Source: WTFY01 sp011523795 (GTDB taxonomy: Bacteria > Pseudomonadota > Gammaproteobacteria > UBA4575). From it: a stretch of 64,000 nucleotides of DNA. This document shows, piece by piece, positions 9,308-17,874 of the stretch (position 1 is its first letter; each line of letters starts with the position of its first letter). The DNA lies in assembly GCA_965207475.1 (NCBI GenBank), contig OZ242278.1, positions 868,001-932,000 on the forward strand. Reading direction: 5' to 3'. The notes below the pieces were generated by a model. The model made no database searches. It saw only the letters and a list, made by a program, of their open reading frames with translations, and had not been told where the DNA came from. Position numbers and translations under genes: made by a program.

Positions 9308-10057
9308 ATGCGTCTCGACGACTACCGCATGCTGCCTGACCGGCTCTTGGGGCGGCTGGTACTGATCACCGGTGCCACAGACGGAATCGGCAAGGCCCTT
9401 GCATCCGCATGTGCAGCACACGGTGCGAAGCTCATCCTGCTGGCAAGGAACGACAGGAAGCTCGACAAGCTCTCTAGGGAACTGGCCCGGGACGGGCGCG
9501 AACCCTTGTACTATTCGATGGACTTCAGGAGTGCCGGAGAACTGGAATACATCAGGTTTTCCGAATTTCTTCAAGACCAGGGCACGCCCCTGGACTCCCT
9601 GGTCATCAATGCAGGATACCTGAATGCGTTACAGGGCATACGGAATTTCCCGCTCGACATCTGGCTGCAAACGATAACAGTCAACCAGCATGCCGCCTAC
9701 ATGCTGGTCCGTAGCTGCATTGCATCCCTGGAGTCATCACCCGATCCCAGCATCGTGTTTTCCACCCACGACTGCCAGCGAGCATACTGGGGAGCCTATG
9801 CAGTGGCCAAGGCTGCCCAGCGCGGCCTGATGGAGGTGCTCGCACACGAACTCGATGGGGACAAGCCGGTTCGTGTGAACGGTGTGGACCCGGCACCGGT
9901 GCGTACCAAGCTCAGGATGGCACATTATCCGGGCATTCATCCCCTGAACTTCCCGGCCCCGGAAGATGTCGTCGCACCCTATCTTTTCTTCATTGGCCCC
10001 GACAGCCAGGGAACGACGGGGCTCAACTACAAGCTGAATCCCGATTACCGGGAGTGA
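9308..10057 (+). CDS. yciK: YciK-type short-chain dehydrogenase/reductase
   Basis: A short-chain dehydrogenase of 249 residues with the Rossmann nucleotide-binding motif ITGATDGIGKAL, an NAG motif (VINAGYL) and the YxxxK catalytic pair in GAYAVAK. Family member YciK is an uncharacterised oxidoreductase encoded near ubiG in many gammaproteobacteria. The stretch where the catalytic serine is expected reads VFSTHDCQ, less regular than the usual TSS of this family, so activity is not certain. Its 3' end overlaps the convergent endonuclease-III-like gene by 13 bp. Confidence 0.82.
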   Translation: MRLDDYRMLPDRLLGRLVLITGATDGIGKALASACAAHGAKLILLARNDRKLDKLSRELARDGREPLYYSMDFRSAGELEYIRFSEFLQDQGTPLDSLVINAGYLNALQGIRNFPLDIWLQTITVNQHAAYMLVRSCIASLESSPDPSIVFSTHDCQRAYWGAYAVAKAAQRGLMEVLAHELDGDKPVRVNGVDPAPVRTKLRMAHYPGIHPLNFPAPEDVVAPYLFFIGPDSQGTTGLNYKLNPDYRE

Positions 10058-10737
10058 CGTCTCGCCTTGTAAAACCGGCACATCGCTCTCAGGTCACAGG
10101 CCCCACACCTCGGTTCCGGCCTGCACACAAGCTTGCCATGCTGAACAATCAGGGCATGGTATTCTCCCATCCGCCCGGGCTGTCGACCCAGCTCGCGTTC
10201 GAATTCTGCACGGATTTCATCATAGGGCTCTGCCCCGCCGATCAATCCGAGGCGCGCAAAGATCCTGCGCGTGTAGGCGTCGATCACAAAGACAGGCCGG
10301 TTGAAGGCATACAGCAGTATATCGTCAGCCGTTTCCGGACCGACACCGTACACACCGAGCAGCGCATGGCGCAGCCTGGCCGTTGACCAGTAGCGCAGGT
10401 TTCTGTACTCACGCAAACCGACATACCATTCACAGAATTTCCTGAGCCGCCTTGCCTTGATCCTAAAATAGCCGGACGGCCGAATCAGCTGTGCCAGTTC
10501 ATCGTCCGGTGCCTGCAAGATGGCCCCGGCATCGAGCATGCCCGCGGCCTTCAGGTTCGCAATGGCCTTTTCGACATTAGACCAGGCAGTATTCTGCGTG
10601 AGGATGGCCCCCACCATGATTTCGAACCTTCCTTCAGCCGGCCACCACGCCTGCGGGCCATGCTGGGTCCGAAGCGCCCTGTACACCCGGTTGACCCAGC
10701 TGCCTCCATTGCGGGAACGGCACGTGTCCTTGTTCAT
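10045..10737 (-). CDS. Endonuclease III-like HhH-GPD DNA glycosylase with 4Fe-4S motif
   Basis: A base-excision DNA glycosylase of the endonuclease III superfamily, 230 residues from the ATG at 10737. The helix-hairpin-helix reads GVYGVGPETADDILLYA, and the catalytic aspartate is in FVIDAYTRR. A C-terminal cysteine set (C-x5-C-x2-C-x5-C, CRPEPRCGACDLRAMC) should hold a 4Fe-4S cluster. The lysine that gives Nth its AP-lyase activity is replaced by glutamate (GPET for GRKT). I infer a monofunctional glycosylase, perhaps MagIII-like and acting on alkylated purines. Its ATG overlaps the rluB stop as ATGA, so translation is probably coupled. Confidence 0.82.
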   Translation of the reverse strand: MNKDTCRSRNGGSWVNRVYRALRTQHGPQAWWPAEGRFEIMVGAILTQNTAWSNVEKAIANLKAAGMLDAGAILQAPDDELAQLIRPSGYFRIKARRLRKFCEWYVGLREYRNLRYWSTARLRHALLGVYGVGPETADDILLYAFNRPVFVIDAYTRRIFARLGLIGGAEPYDEIRAEFERELGRQPGRMGEYHALIVQHGKLVCRPEPRCGACDLRAMCRFYKARRHSR

Positions 10738-11474
10738 GCCCTGGGGCTGCAGCGGGCCGCCCTGTACAACCGGCCTACCTGCTGCGGAGGCAGCTCGTCC
10801 CATTCACCCGGGCGCAGCGCTTCCGGCAGTGCAAGCGGGCCGTAGCGCATGCGAATCAGCCGACTGACCTCCAGGCCCTGCGATGCCCAGAGTCTTCGCA
10901 CGACCCGATTTCTGCCTTCCTTCAGCACGACTCGACACCAGGTATTCGTGCCCGGGGTATCGAACACTTCCAGCGCAACCAGCTGGACCATGCCGTCATC
11001 CAGTTGTACACCCTGTTGCAGGCGAGACACGATCTCATGCGTGATCCTGCCGTGCACGCGTACGCGGTATTCACGCTCGAGCCCGCTTCTCGGATGCATC
11101 AGGGCATCGGCAAGTGTTCCATCCGTGGTCAGCAGCAACAGGCCCGAGGTATTCAGATCCAGGCGCCCCACGGACACCCAGCGTCCGGCACCCGGGTCTG
11201 GCAGCTGCTCGAATACCGTTGCATGCATACCCTGTTCACGCCTGGAAACCACTTCTCCCGCCGGCTTGTGGTATCGCAGCACCCTGACCGGAACACGAGC
11301 CTGCAGATCCACGGGTGTGCCGCACACCAGGACGCTTTCATCGCCCCGGACCTGCTGTCCCAGGGTACAGCATTCTCCATTTACAATTATTTCTCCTTCC
11401 CGTATCCAGCACTCGACCTGCCTTCGTGAGGCAATTCCCAGGTGTGCGAGCAGCTTCTGAATTCTCTGTGCCAA
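10734..11474 (-). CDS. rluB: 23S rRNA pseudouridine synthase RluB
   Basis: RluB isomerises a uridine (U2605 in E. coli) of 23S rRNA. The N-terminal S4 RNA-binding domain (KLLAHLGIASRRQVECWI) is followed by the RsuA/RluB/E/F catalytic signature GRLDLNTSGLLLLT, which holds the essential aspartate. It ends with the family-typical GRNRVVRRLWASQGLEVSRLIR. The length is 246 residues. It lies downstream of scpAB, the common gammaproteobacterial arrangement, and its TGA overlaps the ATG of the glycosylase gene. RluE/F-type specificity is possible, but the context supports RluB. Confidence 0.92.
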   Translation of the reverse strand: MAQRIQKLLAHLGIASRRQVECWIREGEIIVNGECCTLGQQVRGDESVLVCGTPVDLQARVPVRVLRYHKPAGEVVSRREQGMHATVFEQLPDPGAGRWVSVGRLDLNTSGLLLLTTDGTLADALMHPRSGLEREYRVRVHGRITHEIVSRLQQGVQLDDGMVQLVALEVFDTPGTNTWCRVVLKEGRNRVVRRLWASQGLEVSRLIRMRYGPLALPEALRPGEWDELPPQQVGRLYRAARCSPRA

Positions 11475-11523
11475 CTGCAGGCAGGGAACTTGATGATCCG
11501 GCGGGTTCTAGACAACCCAGGGG

Positions 11524-12165
11524 TTAACGCCCAGCCTTGCCGGAATCGACCAGTTCTCCCGATTCCGCAACAACCTTCAGGGATGATTTCTCTTCCGCGC
11601 GTGAACCCAGGTCCAGTTCCGGGTGGGCAGCCAGCTCCAGGTCCTTCAGTTCGGCAAGTGCAGGCAGTTCATCCAGCGATTTCAGGTTGAAGTAGTCCAG
11701 GAACTGACGGGTACTTCCGTACAGGGCCGGACGACCGGGAACCTCCTTGTGCCCCACCACGCGCACCCACTCCCGTTCGAGCAGGGTCTTGATGATACTG
11801 CTGCTCACGCTCACACCCCGGATTTCCTCGATTTCTCCACGCGTGATCGGTTGCCTGTAGACGATCAATGACAGTGTCTCAAGCAGGGCCCGCGAATAGC
11901 GCGGCGGTTTTTCCTGCCACAGCCGTGCCACCCAGGACTGCACGTCTGGTCGTGTCTGGTAACGCCATCCACTCGAAATCTTTCGAAGTTCCACGCCCTT
12001 CCCTTCACATTCCTTCTGCAGGGACGTGATGGCATTCCTGACCTGCTCGCGGGACGGCTTGTCTGCATCCGCCTCGAACAACTGCATCATTCGGTCCATG
12101 CTCAGCGCGGTATCTGCTGCCATAAGAGAAGCTTCGACAATCCGCCTGACCTGTGCATCGTTCAT
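11524..12165 (-). CDS. scpB: Segregation and condensation protein B (ScpB)
   Basis: ScpB is the winged-helix kleisin partner that joins ScpA and SMC in the chromosome-condensing complex. The 213 residues contain the characteristic TLSLIVYRQPITRGEIEEIRGVSVSS and VVGHKEVPGRPALYGSTRQFLDYF. A charged C-terminal tail follows (AEEKSSLKVVAESGELVDSGKAGR). Its ATG overlaps the scpA stop as ATGA, so the two are translationally coupled. No smc gene lies in this window. Confidence 0.95.
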   Translation of the reverse strand: MNDAQVRRIVEASLMAADTALSMDRMMQLFEADADKPSREQVRNAITSLQKECEGKGVELRKISSGWRYQTRPDVQSWVARLWQEKPPRYSRALLETLSLIVYRQPITRGEIEEIRGVSVSSSIIKTLLEREWVRVVGHKEVPGRPALYGSTRQFLDYFNLKSLDELPALAELKDLELAAHPELDLGSRAEEKSSLKVVAESGELVDSGKAGR

Positions 12166-12998
12166 GATTGCTCCTCCTCCCCCGGACTCCTCACGGAGGG
12201 CTTGACATAGATGGGGGCAAAGGGCTTGGACTGCACCAGTTCGACGGCATGGTTTTTCAGCAGTTCCAGCAATGCAAGAAAAGTCACCACGATCCCGGCC
12301 CGTCCTTCCTGTGCATCGAACAGCGCCTGAAATTCCACGAAATCTTCTACCTTCAAGATACCCAGTATGCGGGACATTCTCTCCCTCACGGAGAGATGCT
12401 CACGCTGGATGAGGTGACTGGCAAACATTTGTGCGCGCTGCATGGCCTCATGAAAGGCAAACAGTAATTCCTTGAGTTCCACGTTTGGCCTGGATTTCTG
12501 CTGCGCACACTCAGTCTGTATGACAGATACCCCAAAGGTATCCCGATGCATGCGGGGCAGCCTGTCGAGCTGCTCGGATGCCTGCTTGAACCGCTCGTAT
12601 TCCTGCAGTCGCCGTATCAGTTCCGATCTCGGGTCGCCTTCCTCCTCCTCCGATACGGGTTGCGGCAACAGCATACGGGACTTGATTTCCGCAAGCATGG
12701 CCGCCATGACCAGATATTCCGCGGCGAGCTCGAGACGTACTTCCTTCATCAGCTTGATGTACTCCATATACTGCTGTGTGACCTGGAGTATGGGCAACGC
12801 CAGGATATCCAGGTTTTGTCGCCTGATCAGGTAAAGCAGCAGGTCGAGCGGGCCTTCAAAGGCATCCAGAAACACTTCCAGTGCATCAGGTGGAATATAC
12901 AGGTCCTCGGGCGGCACCGTCATGGGTTCACCTTTCACCACGGCAAAAGGCAGTTCTGCCTGCAGCCGTTTTGAAGTGGAGGTGTCCGTCTTTTTCAT
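12162..12998 (-). CDS. scpA: Segregation and condensation protein A (ScpA)
   Basis: ScpA is the kleisin subunit of the SMC-ScpAB condensin. The core is recognisable from VFLDAFEGPLDLLLYLIRRQ and DILALPILQVTQQYMEYI. The ATG at 12998 is chosen because AGGTAGGGTGG lies just upstream and it follows the trpS stop by seven bases, giving 278 residues. The frame is open further upstream but overlaps trpS. A basic and polar N-terminal extension (MKKTDTSTSKRLQ) precedes the kleisin domain. Confidence 0.93.
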   Translation of the reverse strand: MKKTDTSTSKRLQAELPFAVVKGEPMTVPPEDLYIPPDALEVFLDAFEGPLDLLLYLIRRQNLDILALPILQVTQQYMEYIKLMKEVRLELAAEYLVMAAMLAEIKSRMLLPQPVSEEEEGDPRSELIRRLQEYERFKQASEQLDRLPRMHRDTFGVSVIQTECAQQKSRPNVELKELLFAFHEAMQRAQMFASHLIQREHLSVRERMSRILGILKVEDFVEFQALFDAQEGRAGIVVTFLALLELLKNHAVELVQSKPFAPIYVKPSVRSPGEEEQS

Positions 12999-13005
12999 TG
13001 CCACC

Positions 13006-14223
13006 CTACCTGTAGGGCAAACCAATCGCTTCCCTGACATCATCCAGGGTGTCCCGCGCCACATCGCGTGCCTGTTCGCAGCCCTCCTTGATAATGCTGT
13101 GCACGGTCGATTCGTGCTCCATGTACTCGGCTGCACGTTCCCGGATTGGCTTGACTTCACGTTCCACGGCATCGATGACAGGCTGTTTGCATTCGATGCA
13201 ACCGATCCCAGCGCTGCGACAGCCTTCGTCCACCCATGTCCTTACCTCATCTGGAGAATAGGTCTCATGCAGCTGCCATACCGGGCATTTTTCCGGGTTG
13301 CCGGGATCGGTGCGTTTCACGCGCGCCGGATCGGTCGGCATGGTACGTATTTTCCTTTCAATGTCCTGCGTCTTTTCACGCAGGGAAAGGGTATTTCGAT
13401 ATGACTTCGACATTTTCTGGCCGTCGAGTCCTGCCATCTTTACGGTCCTGGCAAGCAGGGGCTGTGGCTCCGGCAGGATCGTCTTTCCTTCACCCTGCAG
13501 ATAGCCAAACAGGCGCTCCTTGTCACCGATCGAAATGTTTTGCAGGGACTCAAGCAGGGCATGTGCAACTTCCAGCGACTCGAGATCTCCGGACTCCTGG
13601 TAACGTTTGCGATGCTGGCGGTACAGCCCGGCATTCTTCTTACCCATCCTGGAAATGGCCAGCTTTGCCTTCTCCTCGAACTCGGGTTCCCTGCCGTACA
13701 GGAAATTGAACCTGCGCGCGATTTCACGCGTGAGCTCTACATGCGCGACCTGGTCTTCGCCAACCGGAACGTGACCGGCCCGGTAAATCAGGATATCAGC
13801 ACTCTGCAGCAGGGGGTAGCCCAAAAATCCATAGGTTGCCAGATCCTTGTCCTTCAGTTTTTCCTGCTGGTCCTTATACGTGGGCACCCGCTCCAGCCAG
13901 CCGAGCGGGGTGATCATCGACAGCAACAGGTGTAATTCCGCATGCTCCGGAATACGCGACTGTATAAACAGTGTCGCGGCACTCGGGTTGACGCCAGCAG
14001 CCAGCCAGTCTACGACCATGTCTGTCACGCTTCTTGAAATTACCCGGGTATTATCATACTCGGTCGTCAGGGCATGCCAGTCCGCCACAAAAAAGAAACA
14101 CTCGTGCGTGTGCTGGAGACTGATCCAGTTATGCAGTACGCCGTGCAAGTGGCCAAGGTGTAGCGGCCCTGTAGGCCGCATGCCTGAAAGTACTCGCTTG
14201 TTCTGGTAAGGATTAACGTTCAC
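13006..14223 (-). CDS. trpS: Tryptophanyl-tRNA synthetase
   Basis: This class I aminoacyl-tRNA synthetase charges tRNA-Trp. The HIGH-type motif is PLHLGHLHG and the KMSKS motif is GQKMSKSYRN. The 405 residues are longer than the roughly 335 of the E. coli enzyme. The extra length sits between the Rossmann core and the KMSKS loop and in a C-terminal extension, as in other pseudomonad-like enzymes. The start is GTG at 14223, six bases after the protease stop. The nearest ATG, at the GMRPTG motif, would remove conserved residues. Confidence 0.95.
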   Translation of the reverse strand: MNVNPYQNKRVLSGMRPTGPLHLGHLHGVLHNWISLQHTHECFFFVADWHALTTEYDNTRVISRSVTDMVVDWLAAGVNPSAATLFIQSRIPEHAELHLLLSMITPLGWLERVPTYKDQQEKLKDKDLATYGFLGYPLLQSADILIYRAGHVPVGEDQVAHVELTREIARRFNFLYGREPEFEEKAKLAISRMGKKNAGLYRQHRKRYQESGDLESLEVAHALLESLQNISIGDKERLFGYLQGEGKTILPEPQPLLARTVKMAGLDGQKMSKSYRNTLSLREKTQDIERKIRTMPTDPARVKRTDPGNPEKCPVWQLHETYSPDEVRTWVDEGCRSAGIGCIECKQPVIDAVEREVKPIRERAAEYMEHESTVHSIIKEGCEQARDVARDTLDDVREAIGLPYR

Positions 14224-14229
14224 GGATGA

Positions 14230-14883
14230 TCAGATCGGAATTCCGAAAAACTTGCCGATCACCGTTGTCAGCAGCCTGAGCGGAGGAAACAGGATGTACT
14301 TCATTGCACCGACCGCAAGCAGCCCGAACACGATAAACATGCCCATTGGCTCGATTCTCGCTAGCATGCCGCTGAACCGTTGGGGGGCAAGCCCCGCCAG
14401 GATCCTGCCTCCATCCAGTGGGGGTACCGGCAGCAGATTGAGCAGCAAAAGCACCAGATTGATGGCTATCCCGGCCTGGCCTGCAAGGATCAGGGGAGTG
14501 GCCACCCATTCAGACAATCCAGGCAGCGAGAGCCCGATCTTCATGACGACGGCCCAGGCCAGCGCCATCACCAGGTTGGCAGCAGGTCCTGCCGCCGCCA
14601 CCCACACCATGTCCCGTTTGGGATTGCGCAACTGGCCGAAGTTGACCGGTACCGGCTTGGCCCAGCCAAAACCGAAGCCCGCCAAGACCAGCAACAGGGC
14701 CGGTACCAGGATCGTGCCGACCAGGTCAATGTGCCGAAGAGGGTTCAGGCTCAGCCTGCCCATGAGGGCTGCAGTGTGGTCGCCATAATGCCTGGCGGCC
14801 CATCCGTGGGCGACCTCATGCAGGGTGATGGCAAACAGGACCGGAATGGCCCAGATGGCAATGATCTGGATGGTGTTCATCAA
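14230..14883 (-). CDS. Site-2 protease family (M50) membrane zinc metallopeptidase
   Basis: An integral-membrane protease of 217 residues with the zinc motif HEVAH inside a transmembrane helix (FAITLHEVAHGWAARHYGD). The third zinc ligand is in NLLPVPPLDGGRIL. Several other hydrophobic helices are visible. Small M50 proteins of this type lack the PDZ domain of RseP, and their substrates are generally unknown. It lies between yciO and trpS on the same strand with tight spacing. I would not assign a specific cleavage target. Confidence 0.88.
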   Translation of the reverse strand: MMNTIQIIAIWAIPVLFAITLHEVAHGWAARHYGDHTAALMGRLSLNPLRHIDLVGTILVPALLLVLAGFGFGWAKPVPVNFGQLRNPKRDMVWVAAAGPAANLVMALAWAVVMKIGLSLPGLSEWVATPLILAGQAGIAINLVLLLLNLLPVPPLDGGRILAGLAPQRFSGMLARIEPMGMFIVFGLLAVGAMKYILFPPLRLLTTVIGKFFGIPI

Positions 14884-14923
14884 CGAGGCACATTATACGC
14901 AACATTACTGCGCGGTTGCACCA

Positions 14924-15550
14924 TTAGGTGCCGGATAGCCAGTCGCTCTCCCCCTTGCCCTGCCGCATGACCACTGGACTTCCCCGGGTCAAATCGATGA
15001 CCGTGGTAGCCTTGACACCACAATACCCGCCATCAATCACCAGATCTACCTCGTGCTCCAGGCGCTCACGCATGACCTGCGGATCCGACATGGGCTCCGG
15101 ATCACCCGGCAGGATCAGCGTACTGCTCATCAGGGGTCCGCCCAGCGCTTCACATATCTGCAGGGCCACAGGATGATCCGGGACCCTCAGGCCTATGGTT
15201 CTGCGTTTCGGCGTCAGCAGCCTGCGTGGCACCTCGTGAGTTGCTTTCAACAGGAAAGTATAGGGTCCGGGCATACAGCGTCTCATCAGCCTGTAGGCGC
15301 TGTTATCCACGATCGCATAGCTGGACAGCTCGGACAGGTCCCGGCAAACCAGGGTGAAGTGGTGCTTTTCATCGAGACGGCGAATCCGGCGAATTCTCTG
15401 CATGGCTCGCTTGTCCCCGATGTGACATCCCAGTGCATAACAGGAATCGGTCGGATATGCGATCACGCCCCCTTGATCGATGATGTCAGCAACCCGCTGG
15501 ACCAGGCGTTTCTGCGCCGTTTCGGGATGAATCACGAAATACTGAGACAT
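14924..15550 (-). CDS. yciO: Sua5/YciO/YrdC/YwlC-family protein (YciO-like)
   Basis: A 208-residue YrdC-fold protein related to threonylcarbamoyl-AMP synthase, which makes the precursor of t6A in tRNA. Typical segments are GGVIAYPTDSCYALGCHIGD, a KHHFTLVCRDLSELS nucleotide-binding region and RTIGLRVPDHP. The presence of HPETAQKRLVQ at the N-terminus matches YciO rather than the essential TsaC. YciO proteins are considered poor or non-substitutes for TsaC. It heads the minus-strand cluster running to rluB. Confidence 0.87.
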   Translation of the reverse strand: MSQYFVIHPETAQKRLVQRVADIIDQGGVIAYPTDSCYALGCHIGDKRAMQRIRRIRRLDEKHHFTLVCRDLSELSSYAIVDNSAYRLMRRCMPGPYTFLLKATHEVPRRLLTPKRRTIGLRVPDHPVALQICEALGGPLMSSTLILPGDPEPMSDPQVMRERLEHEVDLVIDGGYCGVKATTVIDLTRGSPVVMRQGKGESDWLSGT

Positions 15551-15733
15551 CGCTCATCCACTACAGCTGAACCCGTGCACATCGCGAGTCCTGCGGGCCG
15601 GCGGTTTTGGAACTGCCCGTTTCACCTGCATGTGCACGGTACAGATTATCTGATATGCTTGACCATGTGACTGAATCCGAGGCAAAACTGTCTCCCTGAA
15701 AACGCATCCTAAACCTCCAGATCATCGGCTGCC

Positions 15734-16033
15734 ATGCTTTATGCCATCCTCAGCGAGGACGTTCCAGACAGCCTGGAAAAGCGCAAGTCTGTCCGGGCTC
15801 TGCATATTGCACGCCTGGACGAACTGAAAAACCAGGGGCGCCTGGTACTGGCCGGACCCCACCCAGCGGTGGACAGTCCCGACCCGGGTGATGCGGGCTT
15901 CACCGGAAGCCTGGTCATCGCCGAGTTTGACTCCCAGCAGCATGCTCAGGAATGGGCCGATGCGGATCCCTATATCGAAGCCGGAGTGTATGCGAAGGTC
16001 GTGGTCAAACCTTTCAAACGCGTCTTGCCCTGA
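15734..16033 (+). CDS. yciI: YciI family protein
   Basis: A small ferredoxin-like alpha/beta protein of 99 residues. The conserved histidine-containing helix is RALHIARLDELKNQGRLVLAGP, and the conserved acidic segment is ADADPYIEAGVYAKVVVKPF. YciI proteins are dimers of unknown or enzyme-like function; fused relatives act in dehalogenation or as regulators. It stands alone on the plus strand, convergent with folE, near a yciO and a yciK homologue. Confidence 0.9.
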   Translation: MLYAILSEDVPDSLEKRKSVRALHIARLDELKNQGRLVLAGPHPAVDSPDPGDAGFTGSLVIAEFDSQQHAQEWADADPYIEAGVYAKVVVKPFKRVLP

Positions 16034-16063
16034 CACACCTGGCGACTGAGTTCCGGTCGATTC

Positions 16064-16696
16064 CTACGATTGCCGGATCAATTCCATGAATTCTGCCCGG
16101 GAGCGGGAATCTTCCCTGAAGGCACCCTGCATGGAACTCGTGACCGTCTTGCTGTTCTGCTTCTGCACACCGCGCATGACCATGCAGAAATGGCTCGCTT
16201 CCAGCACTACCGCCACACCGTGTGCATCCAGCACATTGAGCAGGCCGCTCGCAATTTGTGTGGTCAGCCTTTCCTGGACCTGAAGGCGCCTTGCGAACAC
16301 ATCCACCACGCGGGCAATTTTGCTCAGCCCGATCACCCGTTCCTTCGGCAGGTAACCGATATGCGCACGGCCGAAAAACGGTAGCATGTGATGCTCGCAC
16401 AGGGAATAGAATTCCACATCCTTGACAATGACCATTTCCTCGCAACGCTCCTCGAACAGGGCGTCACTCACCACATCCTGTACGCTGAGCTCATAGCCAC
16501 TGGTCAGGAAATGCAGGGCATTGGAAACCCGTTTCGGGGTGTCCTGCAACCCCTCCCGGTCGGGACTCTCCCCGATCAGTCTCAGCATCTTGCGGACCAG
16601 TGCTTCAAGCTCAATGTCACGCTGGCCCTTGTCCATAGGCCTGTCTTCTTCCAGATAACGCCCCCCCGCAAGCATTTCCAGCGCCTTCCGGTTCAT
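16064..16696 (-). CDS. folE: GTP cyclohydrolase I
   Basis: FolE converts GTP to 7,8-dihydroneopterin triphosphate, the first step of folate synthesis. Signatures include SPDREGLQDTPKRVSNAL, FYSLCEHHMLPFFGRAHIGY with the zinc ligands, and LSKIARVVDVFARRLQVQERLT. The start at 16696 is supported by GGAGG eight bases upstream and gives 210 residues. An upstream in-frame methionine at 16768 has no such support. It faces the small gene at 16856, and the 159 bp between them should hold divergent promoters. Confidence 0.95.
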   Translation of the reverse strand: MNRKALEMLAGGRYLEEDRPMDKGQRDIELEALVRKMLRLIGESPDREGLQDTPKRVSNALHFLTSGYELSVQDVVSDALFEERCEEMVIVKDVEFYSLCEHHMLPFFGRAHIGYLPKERVIGLSKIARVVDVFARRLQVQERLTTQIASGLLNVLDAHGVAVVLEASHFCMVMRGVQKQNSKTVTSSMQGAFREDSRSRAEFMELIRQS

Positions 16697-16855
16697 GTGT
16701 GACCTCCAGAAACTCGTGTCCCCATGTACAGCACCCCTGGGCGATGATAACAGTTTTCCATGCATCACTGTATGAATAATGCTACAGTCTAGCTGGGTCC
16801 GGGGTGAGGATTCCGGATTCTGACAGACATGACTAGACCAAGTGAGGTCACGACC

Positions 16856-17044
16856 ATGAGCGACTCAGTTCCGACAGATTCCGTGCTTCGGCGTCACTAT
16901 GAGGCTGCCCTCAATATGACACAGGAAGAAAAAACCGAAACCCCGGCTTCTTCAGCTGAACCAGAACCTGCTGCTGGAGAAACTGTTCAGGCACAGTCCA
17001 GCGGAGGTTTTGTTGACTGGCTAAAAAGGATTTTCTGCGGTTAG
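16856..17044 (+). CDS. Small conserved-looking protein with PTDSVLRRHYEAAL motif
   Basis: A 62-residue protein with a likely ribosome binding site (GAGGT about 8 bases before the ATG). The N-terminal motif PTDSVLRRHYEAAL resembles a short motif I recall from small uncharacterised proteins of Pseudomonas and relatives. A low-complexity, acidic and Ala/Pro/Glu-rich linker follows, and then an amphipathic tail, GFVDWLKRIFCG, that could touch membrane or protein. The function is unknown. The frame also allows an ATG at 16829. The 3' end overlaps the convergent 17021-17854 gene by 24 bp. Confidence 0.6.
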   Translation: MSDSVPTDSVLRRHYEAALNMTQEEKTETPASSAEPEPAAGETVQAQSSGGFVDWLKRIFCG

Positions 17045-17854
17045 GCCGCCTGCCTGATCCTGGGCATATTGCAACAGGGCATACGTAAAACGACCATCAC
17101 CGGTTATATACGTACTTGACCTGGAGTCCCTGTAGACCGGCTGGATGCGAACTCCATCCGCAAGGGGCGTTATGGCGTAAATTTCGGTAAATCCCAGTTT
17201 CTCAGTCTCGGCTTCCGACGCATAGTGGATGCCCTGGTTCGTGACAGCCAGCTTTCCCTGCGCCCGGACTTCAAGTTCCTGTTCCCTGTATCTTGACCGC
17301 TTGAACTGGTTGTTCAGGATGGTTTGCATCAAGGCCCACTTGCCGGGTTTGTCAGGCAGTTTCTGCCCGGCCTTGTCGACGCCTTCGAAGACCCAAAGCA
17401 GGGATTCTGTAGCATCCATCCCGAATTCATCCAATCCAGTCGAAAAGGCTTTCAAAGGCCGTTGCCCCTGCTGCAAGCAGGCCAGGTATTCGATGTTGGA
17501 AAGCTTCAGAAACAAGTCCGGAGCCACGGTCCTGTCATCCACGCCCAGGGCGCATGCAATGCTCAGCAGGTTGTTCGCATACTCCGGATTGAGTGACTTG
17601 CTTCGAACAAGGCGGGTGGCCTGCTCCTTCCATGCTCGCCGGACCAGGGTGGCCAGAAGGCCCGGAGAAAATCCCCGTGACGGCAGGCAGGCCTCAACGG
17701 ACTGCCTGACTTCGCCAACCCTGTTGGCTGACTTAACAGCATCCTCGAGGGTATGCTGTATACACCGGCTCGCATTCTCATAGGCTGGAAAACATGCCTT
17801 GTGCAAGGAGTAGAATGGGCCCGCAGACTTGTTGCATACGATGCATCTACCCAC
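17021..17854 (-). CDS. Hypothetical protein with N-terminal zinc-finger-like cysteines
   Basis: A 277-residue protein I do not recognise. It starts MGRCIVCNKSAGPFYSLHKACFPAY, where C4, C7, H18 and C21 could bind one zinc ion. The middle is helical and the C-terminus is mixed (GIHYASEAETEKLGFTEIYAI and later). Such a treble-clef start followed by a larger domain suggests a nucleic-acid or regulatory role, but nothing more specific is supported. It lies just upstream of mlaA's 3' end on the same strand and is convergent with the small gene at 16856. Confidence 0.65.
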   Translation of the reverse strand: MGRCIVCNKSAGPFYSLHKACFPAYENASRCIQHTLEDAVKSANRVGEVRQSVEACLPSRGFSPGLLATLVRRAWKEQATRLVRSKSLNPEYANNLLSIACALGVDDRTVAPDLFLKLSNIEYLACLQQGQRPLKAFSTGLDEFGMDATESLLWVFEGVDKAGQKLPDKPGKWALMQTILNNQFKRSRYREQELEVRAQGKLAVTNQGIHYASEAETEKLGFTEIYAITPLADGVRIQPVYRDSRSSTYITGDGRFTYALLQYAQDQAGGLTAENPF

Positions 17855-17874
17855 AGCAATGTTACAGACAAAGC

